Origin: Mycolicibacterium sp. ND9-15
Lineage (GTDB): Bacteria; Actinomycetota; Actinomycetes; Mycobacteriales; Mycobacteriaceae
Direction: 5' to 3'
NCBI RefSeq assembly: GCF_035918395.1
Contig: NZ_CP142362.1
Span: forward strand, 3,447,501 to 3,511,500
DNA: 64,000 nucleotides
The position numbers and the translations under genes were made by a program. Below are positions 7,550 to 16,133 of this stretch, one piece after another. Position 1 is the first letter of the stretch, and every line of letters begins with the position of its first letter. A model generated the notes under the pieces. The model worked only from the letters and a program-made list of their open reading frames with translations. It ran no database searches and was not told where the DNA came from.

Positions 7550-8632
7550 TCAGCCGACGACGGCGTCGAACCCTAGGCCGAGCAGGAAGGTCACCGCGGC
7601 GGCTGCGGTGCCGATCGCGAGCTGGCGCAGTGCTCGGCGTAGCGGCGGGCCGCCGGAGAGAACCCCGACGGTGGCGCCGGCAAGCATCAGGGCGAATCCG
7701 GTCAGCGCCGCCGACACGATCACCGCCCCGGTATTCTCCATCCCGAACAGGAACGGCAGCACCGGTATCGCCGCGCCCACGCTGAAGAACAGGAAACTGG
7801 ACGCCGCAGCGTTCATCGCGCTGCCGACTACCTCGGCCCCGTCGGCCTCGGCGTTCAACGTCATCGGTCGGACGCGCCTACGACCCAGCACGGCCCTCGC
7901 CCGGCGCTCGGCGTCGTCGGCCGGCATCCCCCTGGCGCGGTATACCAAGGCGAGCTCGTTCGCGTCGACGTCGAGTTCCGGCACCGAAGCCTTCGCCTCT
8001 TCGTCCGGCGCCGATGCCGCCAGTAACTCCCGTTGCGAGCTCACCGAGATGTACTCCCCGGCCGCCATCGACAGCGCGCCTGCCAGCAGCCCGGCCAACC
8101 CCGTCAGCAGCACGGTTTGGCCGCTGGCCCCGCCACCGATCACCCCGAGAACCAGCGCGATGTTGCTCACCAGCCCATCGTTGGCGCCGAACACCGCGGC
8201 TCGCATCGTCCCGGACAGCCGCGAACGCCCCCGCGCCGCCAGCCCGCGAACCACCTCGCCGTGGATCAGCTCGTCGGCCACCATCGACGCCGGCATGTCC
8301 TTGTCGGCCATGCTTGCCCGACGTTCGGCCTGTTCCATCAGCGCCAGCACGAACACCCAGCCGAAGCGCCGTGCCATCAGCCCCATGAGCCGCTCGCGAA
8401 GGGTTGCCCGGGGCAACTGGCCGGCCTGCTCTCCCAACAGCTGCTCCCAGTGCGCCGCATGGCGCTCCTCGGCCTCGGCGAGCCCGAGCAGGATCTCGCG
8501 CTCCTCGCCGGCGCGACGCGCAGCCAGCTCCCGGTAGACCATTGCCGCCTCGCGTTCGTTGGCGAGCATCCGCCGCCACCGGCGAATCGCCGCCGAAGAG
8601 GGACGTCGTGCATCCCGTTCGTCCTGCGCCAC
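7550..8632 (-). CDS. VIT1/CCC1-family metal transporter with N-terminal ferritin-like domain
   Basis: 360 residues from a GTG at 8632 with GGGGAG nine bases upstream. Residues about 20-130 are a ferritin/rubrerythrin-like four-helix part (LANEREAAMVYRELA, EEREILLGLAEAEERHAAHW) with paired Glu and ExxH metal ligands. The C-terminal half is the VIT1/CCC1 transporter: AAVFGANDGLVSNIALVLGV, GALSMAAGEYISVSSQ and several hydrophobic segments. The family exports Fe2+ or Mn2+ from the cytosol. The gene is convergent with nrdZ (107-bp gap) and divergent from the monooxygenase gene. Substrate preference cannot be read from the sequence. Confidence 0.87.
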   Translation of the reverse strand: MAQDERDARRPSSAAIRRWRRMLANEREAAMVYRELAARRAGEEREILLGLAEAEERHAAHWEQLLGEQAGQLPRATLRERLMGLMARRFGWVFVLALMEQAERRASMADKDMPASMVADELIHGEVVRGLAARGRSRLSGTMRAAVFGANDGLVSNIALVLGVIGGGASGQTVLLTGLAGLLAGALSMAAGEYISVSSQRELLAASAPDEEAKASVPELDVDANELALVYRARGMPADDAERRARAVLGRRRVRPMTLNAEADGAEVVGSAMNAAASSFLFFSVGAAIPVLPFLFGMENTGAVIVSAALTGFALMLAGATVGVLSGGPPLRRALRQLAIGTAAAAVTFLLGLGFDAVVG

Positions 8633-8816
8633 GACCCGATACTCCCCGATGCGCCGCTGCCTGTCGATCCAGACTGCTACCGGTAAGGGCAGGGCCGGCC
8701 ACCTGTGCCGGCTCGGCGCCCCGCCGGTCAAAGCTCACCGTCAAGCGTCCGGCGTGCAATACGCTACTTTTAGTTCCGTAATTGAGCGTGGGCCGTCGCG
8801 GTCAGGAGGACATGTC

Positions 8817-10778
8817 GTGCGCAGTCGCTACGCGGGCACGCCTTTCACAACGCCGACCGCCACGATTCGAGAGGCACTCGAAGACGTCAGCGTTCCGACC
8901 CTGTTGCTCAGCCTGGTGCACATCACCGGCGACACCCGCTTCATCCGCGACTACGCCCAAGCCGGGCTGTTCCTCAACGAGGTCCAGGGCTTCATGTCCG
9001 AAGACGACAAGGCCCGGGCCAGGGCCGAGGCGCTGGAGGTGATCACCGACTATCGCGACCGCGGCTGTCCCGAACCCACGCCGCTGAGCGCATCCGTCGT
9101 CAGGCAGATGATGGATTGGGCGGCATGCGAACCCGTCGGCGACGAGTACCTGCCGCTCTTGACCGAGGAACTCGATCTCGATGGCGTCGATCCGCGCAGG
9201 CCCGAAACGGTCGATCCGGATGCGGCGTCCAGGCTGCCCGTGATCGTCATCGGCTGCGGTGAGTCTGGACTGCTCGCGGCCATCCGCCTCAAACAGGCCG
9301 GCCTGCCGTTCACGGTTGTGGAGAAGAACGCCGGCCCCGGCGGAACCTGGTGGGAGAACAGCTATCCCGGGGCGCGCGTCGACGTGGCCAACCACTTCTA
9401 CTGCTACAGCTTCGAACCCAGCAACGAGTGGAGCCACTACTTCGCCGAACAACCCGAGTTGCGCCGGTACTTCGTCGACGTGATGGACAAGCACGGCATC
9501 GGCGAGCACGTCCGGTGGGAGACCGAGGTGGTCTCCGCCGACTGGGACGACGCGTCGGGCACCTGGACCGTGGCGCTGCGCGCCAAGAACGGCCGGGTGT
9601 CGAGGGTCACCGCACGCGCGATCATCAGTGCGGTCGGCCAACTCAACCGGCCACACGTGCCCGACATCGAGGGCGCGGATACGTTCGCCGGTCCATCGTT
9701 TCACTCGGCTGCGTGGGATCACGGTGTCCGGGTCGCCGGGCGGCGGGTCGCGCTGGTCGGCGCAGGCGCAAGCGGATTTCAGATCGCGCCCGCGATCGCC
9801 GACGACGTCGAGCACCTCGACGTCTACCAGCGCACCGCCCAGTGGATGTTCCCGAACCCGATGTACCACAAGGAAGTCGGCAACGGGACCCGGTGGGCGA
9901 TGGAGCACCTGCCGTTCTACTCCCGCTGGTACCGCTTCCTGCTGCTGTGGCCGGGCGCCGACAAGGGCCTCGACGCCGCCCGCGTCGACCCCGTCTACCC
10001 GCAGGGCGACTACGCGGTCAGCGACATCAACGCCGCCGCGCGGATGATGTTCACCGACTGGATCAGCAGCCAGGTCGACGGTGACCAAGAACTGCTCGCC
10101 AAGGTGCTGCCCGACTATCCCGCGACGGGTAAACGCACGCTGCAGGACGACGGGACCTGGCTGCAGACGCTGCGCAGGCACAACGTCGAGTTGGTCCGCA
10201 CGCCCATCGAGCGCATCACGCCGACGGGCGTGGTGACCGCCGACGGTCAAGACCGGCCCGCCGATGTCATCGTGTACGCCACGGGTTTTCGCGCGACCGA
10301 GGTGCTGTGGCCGCTGCGGATCACCGGTCGCGACACCGACGGCAACCCGATCGACCTGCGCGACGTCTGGGGTGACCGGCCATACGCGTACCGCGGGATC
10401 ACGGTGCCGGGCTTCCCGAACTTCTTTCTCACCTACGGCCCGGGCACGCATCTGGCGCACGGTGGCAGCCTCATCTTCAACTCCGAGTTGCAGATGCGCT
10501 ACATCGGCCAGTGCCTGCACGCGCTGGCCGGGGGACTGCACTCGATCGAACCGAAGGCCGACGCCACCGAAAAGTGGCGCCGTAGGTCGCAGGAAGCGAT
10601 CGCGATGACGGTGTGGGCGCACCCGTCGATCGAACATTCCTACTTCAAGAACGCCCGCGGCGAGATCCACACCGTGAGTCCGTGGAAGCTCTACGAATAT
10701 CACGACGCGGTTCGCGAACCCGAGTGGTCGGATTTCGTGCTGCGGTCCGCCGACACCGCGGCCGCGCCGTCGTTATAG
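8817..10778 (+). CDS. Flavin-containing Baeyer-Villiger-type monooxygenase (HAPMO-like)
   Basis: 653 residues from a GTG at 8817, seven bases after AGGAGG. Two Rossmann motifs are seen: GCGESG (residues 146-151, FAD) and GAGASG (315-320, NADPH), plus the Baeyer-Villiger fingerprint FAGPSFHSAAWD (290-301). About 140 residues precede the first Rossmann motif, as in 4-hydroxyacetophenone monooxygenase-type enzymes. The reaction is NADPH- and O2-dependent insertion of oxygen next to a ketone, or S/N oxidation; the substrate is unknown. It ends tail to tail with the LLM gene, overlapping it by 6 bp. An ATG at 8812 is nearer the ribosome site but out of frame. Confidence 0.87.
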   Translation: MRSRYAGTPFTTPTATIREALEDVSVPTLLLSLVHITGDTRFIRDYAQAGLFLNEVQGFMSEDDKARARAEALEVITDYRDRGCPEPTPLSASVVRQMMDWAACEPVGDEYLPLLTEELDLDGVDPRRPETVDPDAASRLPVIVIGCGESGLLAAIRLKQAGLPFTVVEKNAGPGGTWWENSYPGARVDVANHFYCYSFEPSNEWSHYFAEQPELRRYFVDVMDKHGIGEHVRWETEVVSADWDDASGTWTVALRAKNGRVSRVTARAIISAVGQLNRPHVPDIEGADTFAGPSFHSAAWDHGVRVAGRRVALVGAGASGFQIAPAIADDVEHLDVYQRTAQWMFPNPMYHKEVGNGTRWAMEHLPFYSRWYRFLLLWPGADKGLDAARVDPVYPQGDYAVSDINAAARMMFTDWISSQVDGDQELLAKVLPDYPATGKRTLQDDGTWLQTLRRHNVELVRTPIERITPTGVVTADGQDRPADVIVYATGFRATEVLWPLRITGRDTDGNPIDLRDVWGDRPYAYRGITVPGFPNFFLTYGPGTHLAHGGSLIFNSELQMRYIGQCLHALAGGLHSIEPKADATEKWRRRSQEAIAMTVWAHPSIEHSYFKNARGEIHTVSPWKLYEYHDAVREPEWSDFVLRSADTAAAPSL

Positions 10779-11591
10779 TTCGGCGATCACCTTGGCGAAC
10801 GGTTCGGCGTGCCGCTGCTGGACCGTGATGTAGCTGATGCCGTACGTCTCGCGATAGCCGCGAAGCGTGTCGGCGATCTCCGTCGTCGACCCCGACAGCA
10901 CCGCGGGGGTGGCCAGCAATTCGTCTTCGGACAGATGGGGCAGGAACCGGCGGGTGATCGACAGGTCGGGCCTGCCGGAGTCGTCGGTCGGCATGGCCGT
11001 GACGGCGATGTTGAGCTCGAGGTGGTCGAACCGGTCGCCGGCGGCTTCGCGGACGAACGCGATGCGGTCGGCCAGCGGGTCGGACGTCGCCGTGCGCGGC
11101 GCGCCGCCGGTCAACCCGATGATGTCGGCCCGCTGTGCGGCCAGTGTCAACAGCTTGTCGCCGTTGCCCGCGATCAGGATCGGCACGTCGGGGGTGTGCC
11201 GGGTCATGTGCTCGGTGACGTGGCGCAGCCAGTCCACCCGCTCGCCGGCCGACGGGAACGGGAGTTCGGCCTGTTCGAACTCCTCCTTGGCGTAGCCGGT
11301 CCCGAGACCGAGGTCGAAGCGCCCGCCGCTGAGGTCGCGCAGCGAGGTCACCTCGCGCGCCAGCAGCGCGGGCCGGTAGAACCCGGCGTTGAGCACGAAG
11401 GTGCCCACGCGCAGCCGCTCGGTCGCCATCGCCATCGCCGTCATCATCGGGAACGGAGCGGTCGTGTAGAGGTGGTCGGCGACGTGCACGATGTCGTAGC
11501 CCATGTCCTCGGCGCGGCATGCCCAGTCCTGCACTGACTTCTGACGGCGGGCGGCCTGCAGGCCGACGCCGAACCGGAACGGTTTGGTCAC
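10773..11591 (-). CDS. LLM-class F420-dependent oxidoreductase
   Basis: 272 residues from a GTG at 11591. It is a luciferase-like TIM barrel: FRFGVGLQAAR at the start, DIVHVADHL, RVGTFVLNAGFYRPALLARE and GGRFDLGLGTGY are the usual strand motifs that contact coenzyme F420. Such enzymes transfer hydride from F420H2 to varied substrates; none can be named here. It is convergent with the monooxygenase gene and its promoter faces that of the YbdK-like ligase across about 195 bp. Confidence 0.85.
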   Translation of the reverse strand: MTKPFRFGVGLQAARRQKSVQDWACRAEDMGYDIVHVADHLYTTAPFPMMTAMAMATERLRVGTFVLNAGFYRPALLAREVTSLRDLSGGRFDLGLGTGYAKEEFEQAELPFPSAGERVDWLRHVTEHMTRHTPDVPILIAGNGDKLLTLAAQRADIIGLTGGAPRTATSDPLADRIAFVREAAGDRFDHLELNIAVTAMPTDDSGRPDLSITRRFLPHLSEDELLATPAVLSGSTTEIADTLRGYRETYGISYITVQQRHAEPFAKVIAEL

Positions 11592-11785
11592 ATCAGCGAT
11601 CGTATTGCGGGGCAGGCATCCAACGACGGTCGGCGAAATGTTTGGCGCGCACACGTCGCGGGCAATACATCTGCCGCCGACTTCGAACCGCCGACGTCGC
11701 CCAGACCTGAAGGATTGTTGCCCCGATCCGGCCCGTCGTGAATCATTCCGACGGGCCGGATCAATATTTCGGCTACCCCACACTT

Positions 11786-12886
11786 ATGGCCACGCATCCC
11801 ACGATCGGCGTCGAAGAAGAGTTCCTGCTCGCCGACCCCACGAGCGGCGAACCGGTCGCGCTCAATGCGGTCGTCGCCCGCGAGTCCGCGGCCCGCGGCG
11901 TGAGGCTGCAACTCGAACTGACCACCTGTCAGGTGGAGACCACCAGCGAGGTGCTCGGCTCGACCCGCGAACTGCGTGACCAACTGTTGCGCCTCCGGCG
12001 CGTTGCCGCCGAGGCCGCACGCGCCGCCGGGGCGCAACTGCTCGCGGTCGGGCTGCCCCCGACCCTCCCGACAGACTTCCCGATCACCGACACGCCGCGG
12101 TATCGGGAGATCGGCGACAAGTTCGGCATGATCGCTCAGGAGCAGGGCATCTGCGGCTGCCACGTGCATGTGGCGGTGCCCAGCCGGGAGGCCGCGATCC
12201 GGGTCAGCAACCGGCTGCGGCCGTGGCTGCCCAGCCTGTTGGCGCTCAGTGCCAACTCCGCGATCTACCGCGAGTCCGACACCGGCTACGCCAGCTGGCG
12301 CAGTGTGCTGTGGGCGCGGTGGCCCAGCGCGGGTCCGCCGCCGCACTTCGACTCCGTCGACGAGTACGACGCCGTCGTGCAGATGCTGCAACAGGCCGGC
12401 GCGATGCTCGACGACGGCATGGTCTATTGGGACGTGCGCCCGTCGAAGGAATTCCCGACGATCGAGGTGCGCGTCGCCGACGTGCCCGCAACGGTGGCCG
12501 AGACCGTGCTGCTGGCCGCCCTGACCCGGGCCGCGGTGATGACCGCGCTGGAGGACGAGCGCCGCGGCGGGTCGACACCGCCGCTCGCGCCGCATGCGCT
12601 CAAGGCGGCGTACTGGAAATCGGCGCGCGACGGCCTCGACGGTGATGCGGTCGACCTGTTCGAAAGCCACCAGCGGGTGCCCGCGCGAGCGCTGCTGGAC
12701 CGTCTCGTCGAACACGTCCGGCCGGCGCTTGAGGCGGTCGGCGACTACGACCTCGTATTCGGCGAATTGCACCGCGTCACCGAAGAGGGCAACGGCGCCA
12801 TCCGGCAGCGACGGGCATGGCAGCGGCGCCGCGAGGTGAGCGATGTCGTCGCCGAAGCAGCCGAGGCGACGCTGGCGGGTACCTGA
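11786..12886 (+). CDS. Glutamate-cysteine ligase-like carboxylate-amine ligase (GCS2/YbdK family)
   Basis: 366 residues from the ATG at 11786. Motifs are TIGVEEEFLLADP at the N-terminus (ATP/Mg-binding Glu residues), ELTTCQVETTSEVL, CGCHVHVAVPS and WDVRPSKEFPTIEVRVADVP. The family joins an amine to the gamma-carboxylate of glutamate; E. coli YbdK has weak gamma-glutamylcysteine synthetase activity. Mycobacteria use mycothiol rather than glutathione, so the true product is unclear. An upstream ATG at 11738 would add 16 residues. About 2.2 kb downstream, on the other strand, lies a protein whose two domains both act on gamma-glutamyl bonds. Confidence 0.83.
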   Translation: MATHPTIGVEEEFLLADPTSGEPVALNAVVARESAARGVRLQLELTTCQVETTSEVLGSTRELRDQLLRLRRVAAEAARAAGAQLLAVGLPPTLPTDFPITDTPRYREIGDKFGMIAQEQGICGCHVHVAVPSREAAIRVSNRLRPWLPSLLALSANSAIYRESDTGYASWRSVLWARWPSAGPPPHFDSVDEYDAVVQMLQQAGAMLDDGMVYWDVRPSKEFPTIEVRVADVPATVAETVLLAALTRAAVMTALEDERRGGSTPPLAPHALKAAYWKSARDGLDGDAVDLFESHQRVPARALLDRLVEHVRPALEAVGDYDLVFGELHRVTEEGNGAIRQRRAWQRRREVSDVVAEAAEATLAGT

Positions 12887-12895
12887 ACCGCTGTT

Positions 12896-12958
12896 TCGCG
12901 AGAGCTACACCATGGCTGTGAATTCTTCGAAATCACGACCCTCGTGTAGCACTCGCGA
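12896..12958. terminator. Large inverted repeat between convergent genes (bidirectional terminator-like)
   Basis: TCGCGAGAGCTACAC (12896-12910) pairs with GTGTAGCACTCGCGA (12944-12958) with one mismatch. The 33-bp loop holds a second imperfect stem (GTGAATT / AAATCAC). It sits between the ends of the ligase and rskA genes, so it could stop transcription from both sides, although there is no U-tract. Confidence 0.6.
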
Positions 12959-12968
12959 CACAGACCAA

Positions 12969-13691
12969 TTAGGCGAGCGGCAACTCGGCGAACGGCGCGC
13001 TGGTCGGCTGCGCCGAACCCCCGGGCGGTTCGATCGTGAACGCGAGCTTGCGCGAGTCGCCGAGATCGGGCAGCACGGCGGTGGTGGACGGGGCGACGGC
13101 CTGCGGGTCCATCGTGCCGGCGGCATGCGGCCCGTCGCCGTCTATCAGCCACATCTGGTACACGGTTCCCGCTTGCGGCGGGGCGACGTTGTTCATCACC
13201 AGCACGCCGGCGTCCTTCTCGCGGGAGAACACCACGGTTGCGGTGCCCCCGCCCGGGATGTCGCCCGAAACGGTCCGTACATCGGGGGCGGCGAAGACCT
13301 GCTCGGCAGTCGACGGGTGGTAGGCCGGCCGCAGCGCCAGACCGACACCGAGAGCGCCCGCACCGACCACGAGCACGGCCGCGGCCGCCAGCGCGGTCTT
13401 CTGCCAACGGGAGGGGCGCGGCCGCAACTGACGCACCGGCGCCGGTCGGTCGCCACCGATTTCGGCCAGCAGGCGCGCGCGCAGGTCGGCGGGCGGTTCG
13501 GTCGCAGTGGCCGCCGAGACCACCGCCATCGCCTCCCGAACTCGCCGCACTTCGTCGGCGAAGGCCTGCGCGACGGCGGGCGGGGCGGCCGCGACGCGGC
13601 GGTCGACGTCCTCGCGTTCGGAGTCGGACATCGCGTCCAGTGCGTACGGCACCGCGAGGGCGCCGAGGTCGGAATCCATGGGCCCGGTCAT
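12969..13691 (-). CDS. rskA: Anti-sigma-K factor RskA
   Basis: 240 residues from the ATG at 13691, overlapping the sigK stop by 4 bp. The N-terminal about 85 residues are the anti-sigma domain ([20 protein letters not shown]), one membrane helix follows (about 105-127, [20 protein letters not shown]), and the exported C-terminal domain contains the RskA signature [17 protein letters not shown]. It holds SigK inactive at the membrane until it is cleaved by regulated proteolysis. Length is close to the 232-residue M. tuberculosis protein. Confidence 0.93.
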   Translation of the reverse strand: MTGPMDSDLGALAVPYALDAMSDSEREDVDRRVAAAPPAVAQAFADEVRRVREAMAVVSAATATEPPADLRARLLAEIGGDRPAPVRQLRPRPSRWQKTALAAAAVLVVGAGALGVGLALRPAYHPSTAEQVFAAPDVRTVSGDIPGGGTATVVFSREKDAGVLVMNNVAPPQAGTVYQMWLIDGDGPHAAGTMDPQAVAPSTTAVLPDLGDSRKLAFTIEPPGGSAQPTSAPFAELPLA

Positions 13692-14269
13692 GCCATCCCC
13701 AAGCACTTGCGGAGACCGCGGAGGCCGTCGCGCATCCGCGATTTGATGGTCGCGAGGTTCGCCGACAGCCGTTCGGACACCTGCGCGTAGGTCAGCCCGT
13801 CGTAGTAGGCGAGTTGAATGCACTCCCGCTGCACATCGGTCAGCGATCCCAGGCAGTCGGCCACCTGTCGCCGTTCGTCGCTTAGGATCACCGAGTCGGC
13901 CACGTGATCGGCCGGCGGGTTGACTGTGGCCGCGCCGTAGCGGTGCTCACGCTGGCTCGCCGCCTGTTCGGAACGCACCCGGTCCACGGCGCGGCGGTGC
14001 GCGAGCGTCATCAGCCACGCCAGCGGTGACCCCGCCGACGGGTCGTAGCTGCCCGCGTTGCGCCACACCTGCAGATAGATGTCCTGCGTCGTCTCCTCGC
14101 TGTACCCCGGGTCGCGCAGCACCCGGGTCACCAGCCCGAACACCCGTGAATGGGTGCGGTCATAGAAGGTGGCGAACGCCTCGACATCCTGCTGGGCCAC
14201 CTGGCGAAGCAGTTCGTCGAGGTCCGTGGTCACCAGCGGTAGCCTAGCCACCGGCGTCAGCACCGTCAT
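13688..14269 (-). CDS. sigK: ECF RNA polymerase sigma factor SigK
   Basis: 193 residues (the M. tuberculosis protein has 187). Region 2 is seen in [20 protein letters not shown] and [16 protein letters not shown], and region 4 in [19 protein letters not shown] with [16 protein letters not shown]. It lies 2 bp downstream of the DUF1365 gene and overlaps rskA by 4 bp, so it is probably co-transcribed with both. In M. tuberculosis SigK drives the antigens MPT70/MPT83 and its own locus. Confidence 0.94.
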   Translation of the reverse strand: MTVLTPVARLPLVTTDLDELLRQVAQQDVEAFATFYDRTHSRVFGLVTRVLRDPGYSEETTQDIYLQVWRNAGSYDPSAGSPLAWLMTLAHRRAVDRVRSEQAASQREHRYGAATVNPPADHVADSVILSDERRQVADCLGSLTDVQRECIQLAYYDGLTYAQVSERLSANLATIKSRMRDGLRGLRKCLGMA

Positions 14270-14271
14270 GG

Positions 14272-15039
14272 TTATCGCGATCTGGCCGCATGGGTGACCA
14301 AAGCCTGTGCCGGAGCACAGGTTTGACCGACCGGGTCAGCAGGCTTTGCGACGGGAACGCGCCGCAGCCACAGCGTACAGTGTTGGACTCGGTACTCCAG
14401 CGCGGTCATCAACGGTGCCAGCGGCGCCACCGCCTGCATCCGCAACAACTCGACGATGCCAGCGCGCCTGCGTGTTCCTCGCATCCTCGCAACGAACGCC
14501 GGCCCGGCGCTGCGGTGCAGGGATACCGTCACGTCCACCTCGGCGTCGGGGTGCGGGGCGCGCACCAGGTAGTAGCCGTCGACGCCGTTGAACGGCGACA
14601 CCCGCAGCTTCTTCGGCGTCATCGACATCCCGTCCGGACCCGGCGGCAGCAGGTACGCATGCCGCTTACCGCGGTGGTTGTGCATCTCCATCACGATGTG
14701 GCGCAGCACGCCGTCGGCGTCATGGCACCAGTACAGCGTCATCGGGTTGAAGACGTAGCCCAACACCCGAGCCTGCAGCAGCGCGGTGACCCGGCCGCCG
14801 TTCAGGTCGACGCCGCGGTCCCACAGGAACGCATCGATGCGCTGTCGCAACGAGTCGCCCGGCGAGCCGGCGAGGTGGTCGCGGGCGTCGAACCGGGCGA
14901 AGGGGCGCAGCCACCACGGAATGCTGGGGACTCGGTCGACGTCGATGAGCCAGCTGTAGCCGTGATGCTCGAAATGGTGGTACACCGGCGCGCGCCGCAG
15001 GTGCGCGGTCCGGGTCCGGTACAGGTACGAGCCGTCCAC
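14272..15039 (-). CDS. DUF1365 family protein
   Basis: About 255 residues from a GTG at 15039, chosen because YLYRTRTAHLRRAPVYHHFE, just after it, matches the usual N-terminus; the start is not certain. Visible family segments are HHGYSWLIDVD, GGRVTALLQARVLGYVFNPM, TLYWCHDADG and VSPFNGVDGYYLV. DUF1365 proteins (Rv0448c type) have no proven function and usually travel with a cyclopropane-fatty-acid synthase and an FAD amine oxidase. Here both of those partners are missing and the gene stands alone between the gamma-glutamyl fusion gene and sigK. Confidence 0.85.
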   Translation of the reverse strand: MDGSYLYRTRTAHLRRAPVYHHFEHHGYSWLIDVDRVPSIPWWLRPFARFDARDHLAGSPGDSLRQRIDAFLWDRGVDLNGGRVTALLQARVLGYVFNPMTLYWCHDADGVLRHIVMEMHNHRGKRHAYLLPPGPDGMSMTPKKLRVSPFNGVDGYYLVRAPHPDAEVDVTVSLHRSAGPAFVARMRGTRRRAGIVELLRMQAVAPLAPLMTALEYRVQHCTLWLRRVPVAKPADPVGQTCAPAQALVTHAARSR

Positions 15040-15077
15040 ATAAGGTATTCGGGGCCGCGCGCCGGCCGGATGGGTGC

Positions 15078-16133
15078 TCAGAGTTCCCAGGAATGCGCGG
15101 CGGCGACGAGCCCCCGGACCAACGCCGATGTCGCCGGCGTCAGGCCGTCGTCGCCGGGTAGCTGGCTGCGAGGGCTGATGCCGCGCACCCGCGGCGTCAG
15201 CTCCAATTGCGCACCGCCGCCGCGGACACGGTTGACCGGGTTGTCGGGGTGCAGTCCACGTAGTTCGCGAGGTATCGCGTCGAGATCGGTGATCACTTGG
15301 TAGCCAGGCACTTCCACACGACGAGCGAGGTGCTCGGCGAGTGCGCGGTTGCGGCCACCCGCCAGCAACTGTGTGCTGCGGCCGATGCGGCCGTACCCGT
15401 GCAGGGACACCGCGACGTCGACGTGGTCGAGGAACTCCGCGAGCCGTTCGGAATCCTGCGCGCGGTACCGCGCCGAGGGCAGATGGTGCGGGTAATGGTC
15501 GGGATGGCGCAGCACATACAGCGAGGCGCCCGCGGCGTCGGCGGCGCGTTCGGCGATCACGTCGGTCATCTGCTCCAGTCCGCCGCCGTGAATGGCCAGG
15601 AAGCCGAACCGGGACCGAAGGATGCGGTCCTCGGTGACTCCGGGCTGCGCCAGCAGTTCCGAAAGAGACTGTGGGGCCGAAAGATTGGAGTGGTGGGTCC
15701 GGCCGGGCCAATGCGCCGGATCCCATCGGCCGAGGAAGTCGACCCAGCCCTGCGGCAGGCCGTGGTGCAGCGCGCCGTCGATGATGCGCTCAAGGTATCC
15801 CGGTCGCGGCGGACCGGGCTCGACGCGATGGTCGATGTACACCCAGGCGTCCGCGGGCCCGTCGTCGGTGTGCACCGTGAGCCGGTCGCGGCGGTAGCGG
15901 ACCGGGACGCCTTCGGCGCTGTCCAGCACCGCCAAGTCGCGATCGTTGAGTTGCCACACCACTCCGTACACTTCGGAGCCGTCGAACGGGTCGACGGTGG
16001 CAACGCCCCGCTCGTTGATCAGCCAGTCGTGGCCGGCCAGCCTCGCCGGCCGGGGGTTCGCCGCATCGGGACACCGCAACGCCATCTGCACGACGTTGAG
16101 GTTCGACCCGTAGGCGAAGTATGTGTGCATCAA
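15078..16133 (-). CDS. Gamma-glutamylcyclotransferase - poly-gamma-glutamate hydrolase fusion
   Basis: 351 residues. Residues about 4-125 are a GGCT/AIG2 domain: the substrate loop YFAYGSNLN, then GHDWLINERGVATVDPFDG and VYGVVWQLNDRDLAVLDSAE (containing the catalytic-type Glu). Residues about 155-350 resemble phage-type zinc-dependent poly-gamma-glutamate hydrolases: FLAIHGGGLEQMTD (His182), HPDHYPHH, AVSLHGYG and the C-terminal GGGAQLELTPRVR. Both domains would break gamma-glutamyl bonds, one by cyclising to 5-oxoproline, the other by hydrolysis. There is no signal peptide. It overlaps mntH by 4 bp (ATGA), so translation is probably coupled. The fusion call rests on motifs only. Confidence 0.78.
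   Translation of the reverse strand: MMHTYFAYGSNLNVVQMALRCPDAANPRPARLAGHDWLINERGVATVDPFDGSEVYGVVWQLNDRDLAVLDSAEGVPVRYRRDRLTVHTDDGPADAWVYIDHRVEPGPPRPGYLERIIDGALHHGLPQGWVDFLGRWDPAHWPGRTHHSNLSAPQSLSELLAQPGVTEDRILRSRFGFLAIHGGGLEQMTDVIAERAADAAGASLYVLRHPDHYPHHLPSARYRAQDSERLAEFLDHVDVAVSLHGYGRIGRSTQLLAGGRNRALAEHLARRVEVPGYQVITDLDAIPRELRGLHPDNPVNRVRGGGAQLELTPRVRGISPRSQLPGDDGLTPATSALVRGLVAAAHSWEL

Noticed and set aside
8802..10703. 633-residue open frame on the minus strand opposite the monooxygenase
   Set aside because: The plus strand carries a well-supported Baeyer-Villiger monooxygenase; the antisense product has no recognisable motif.
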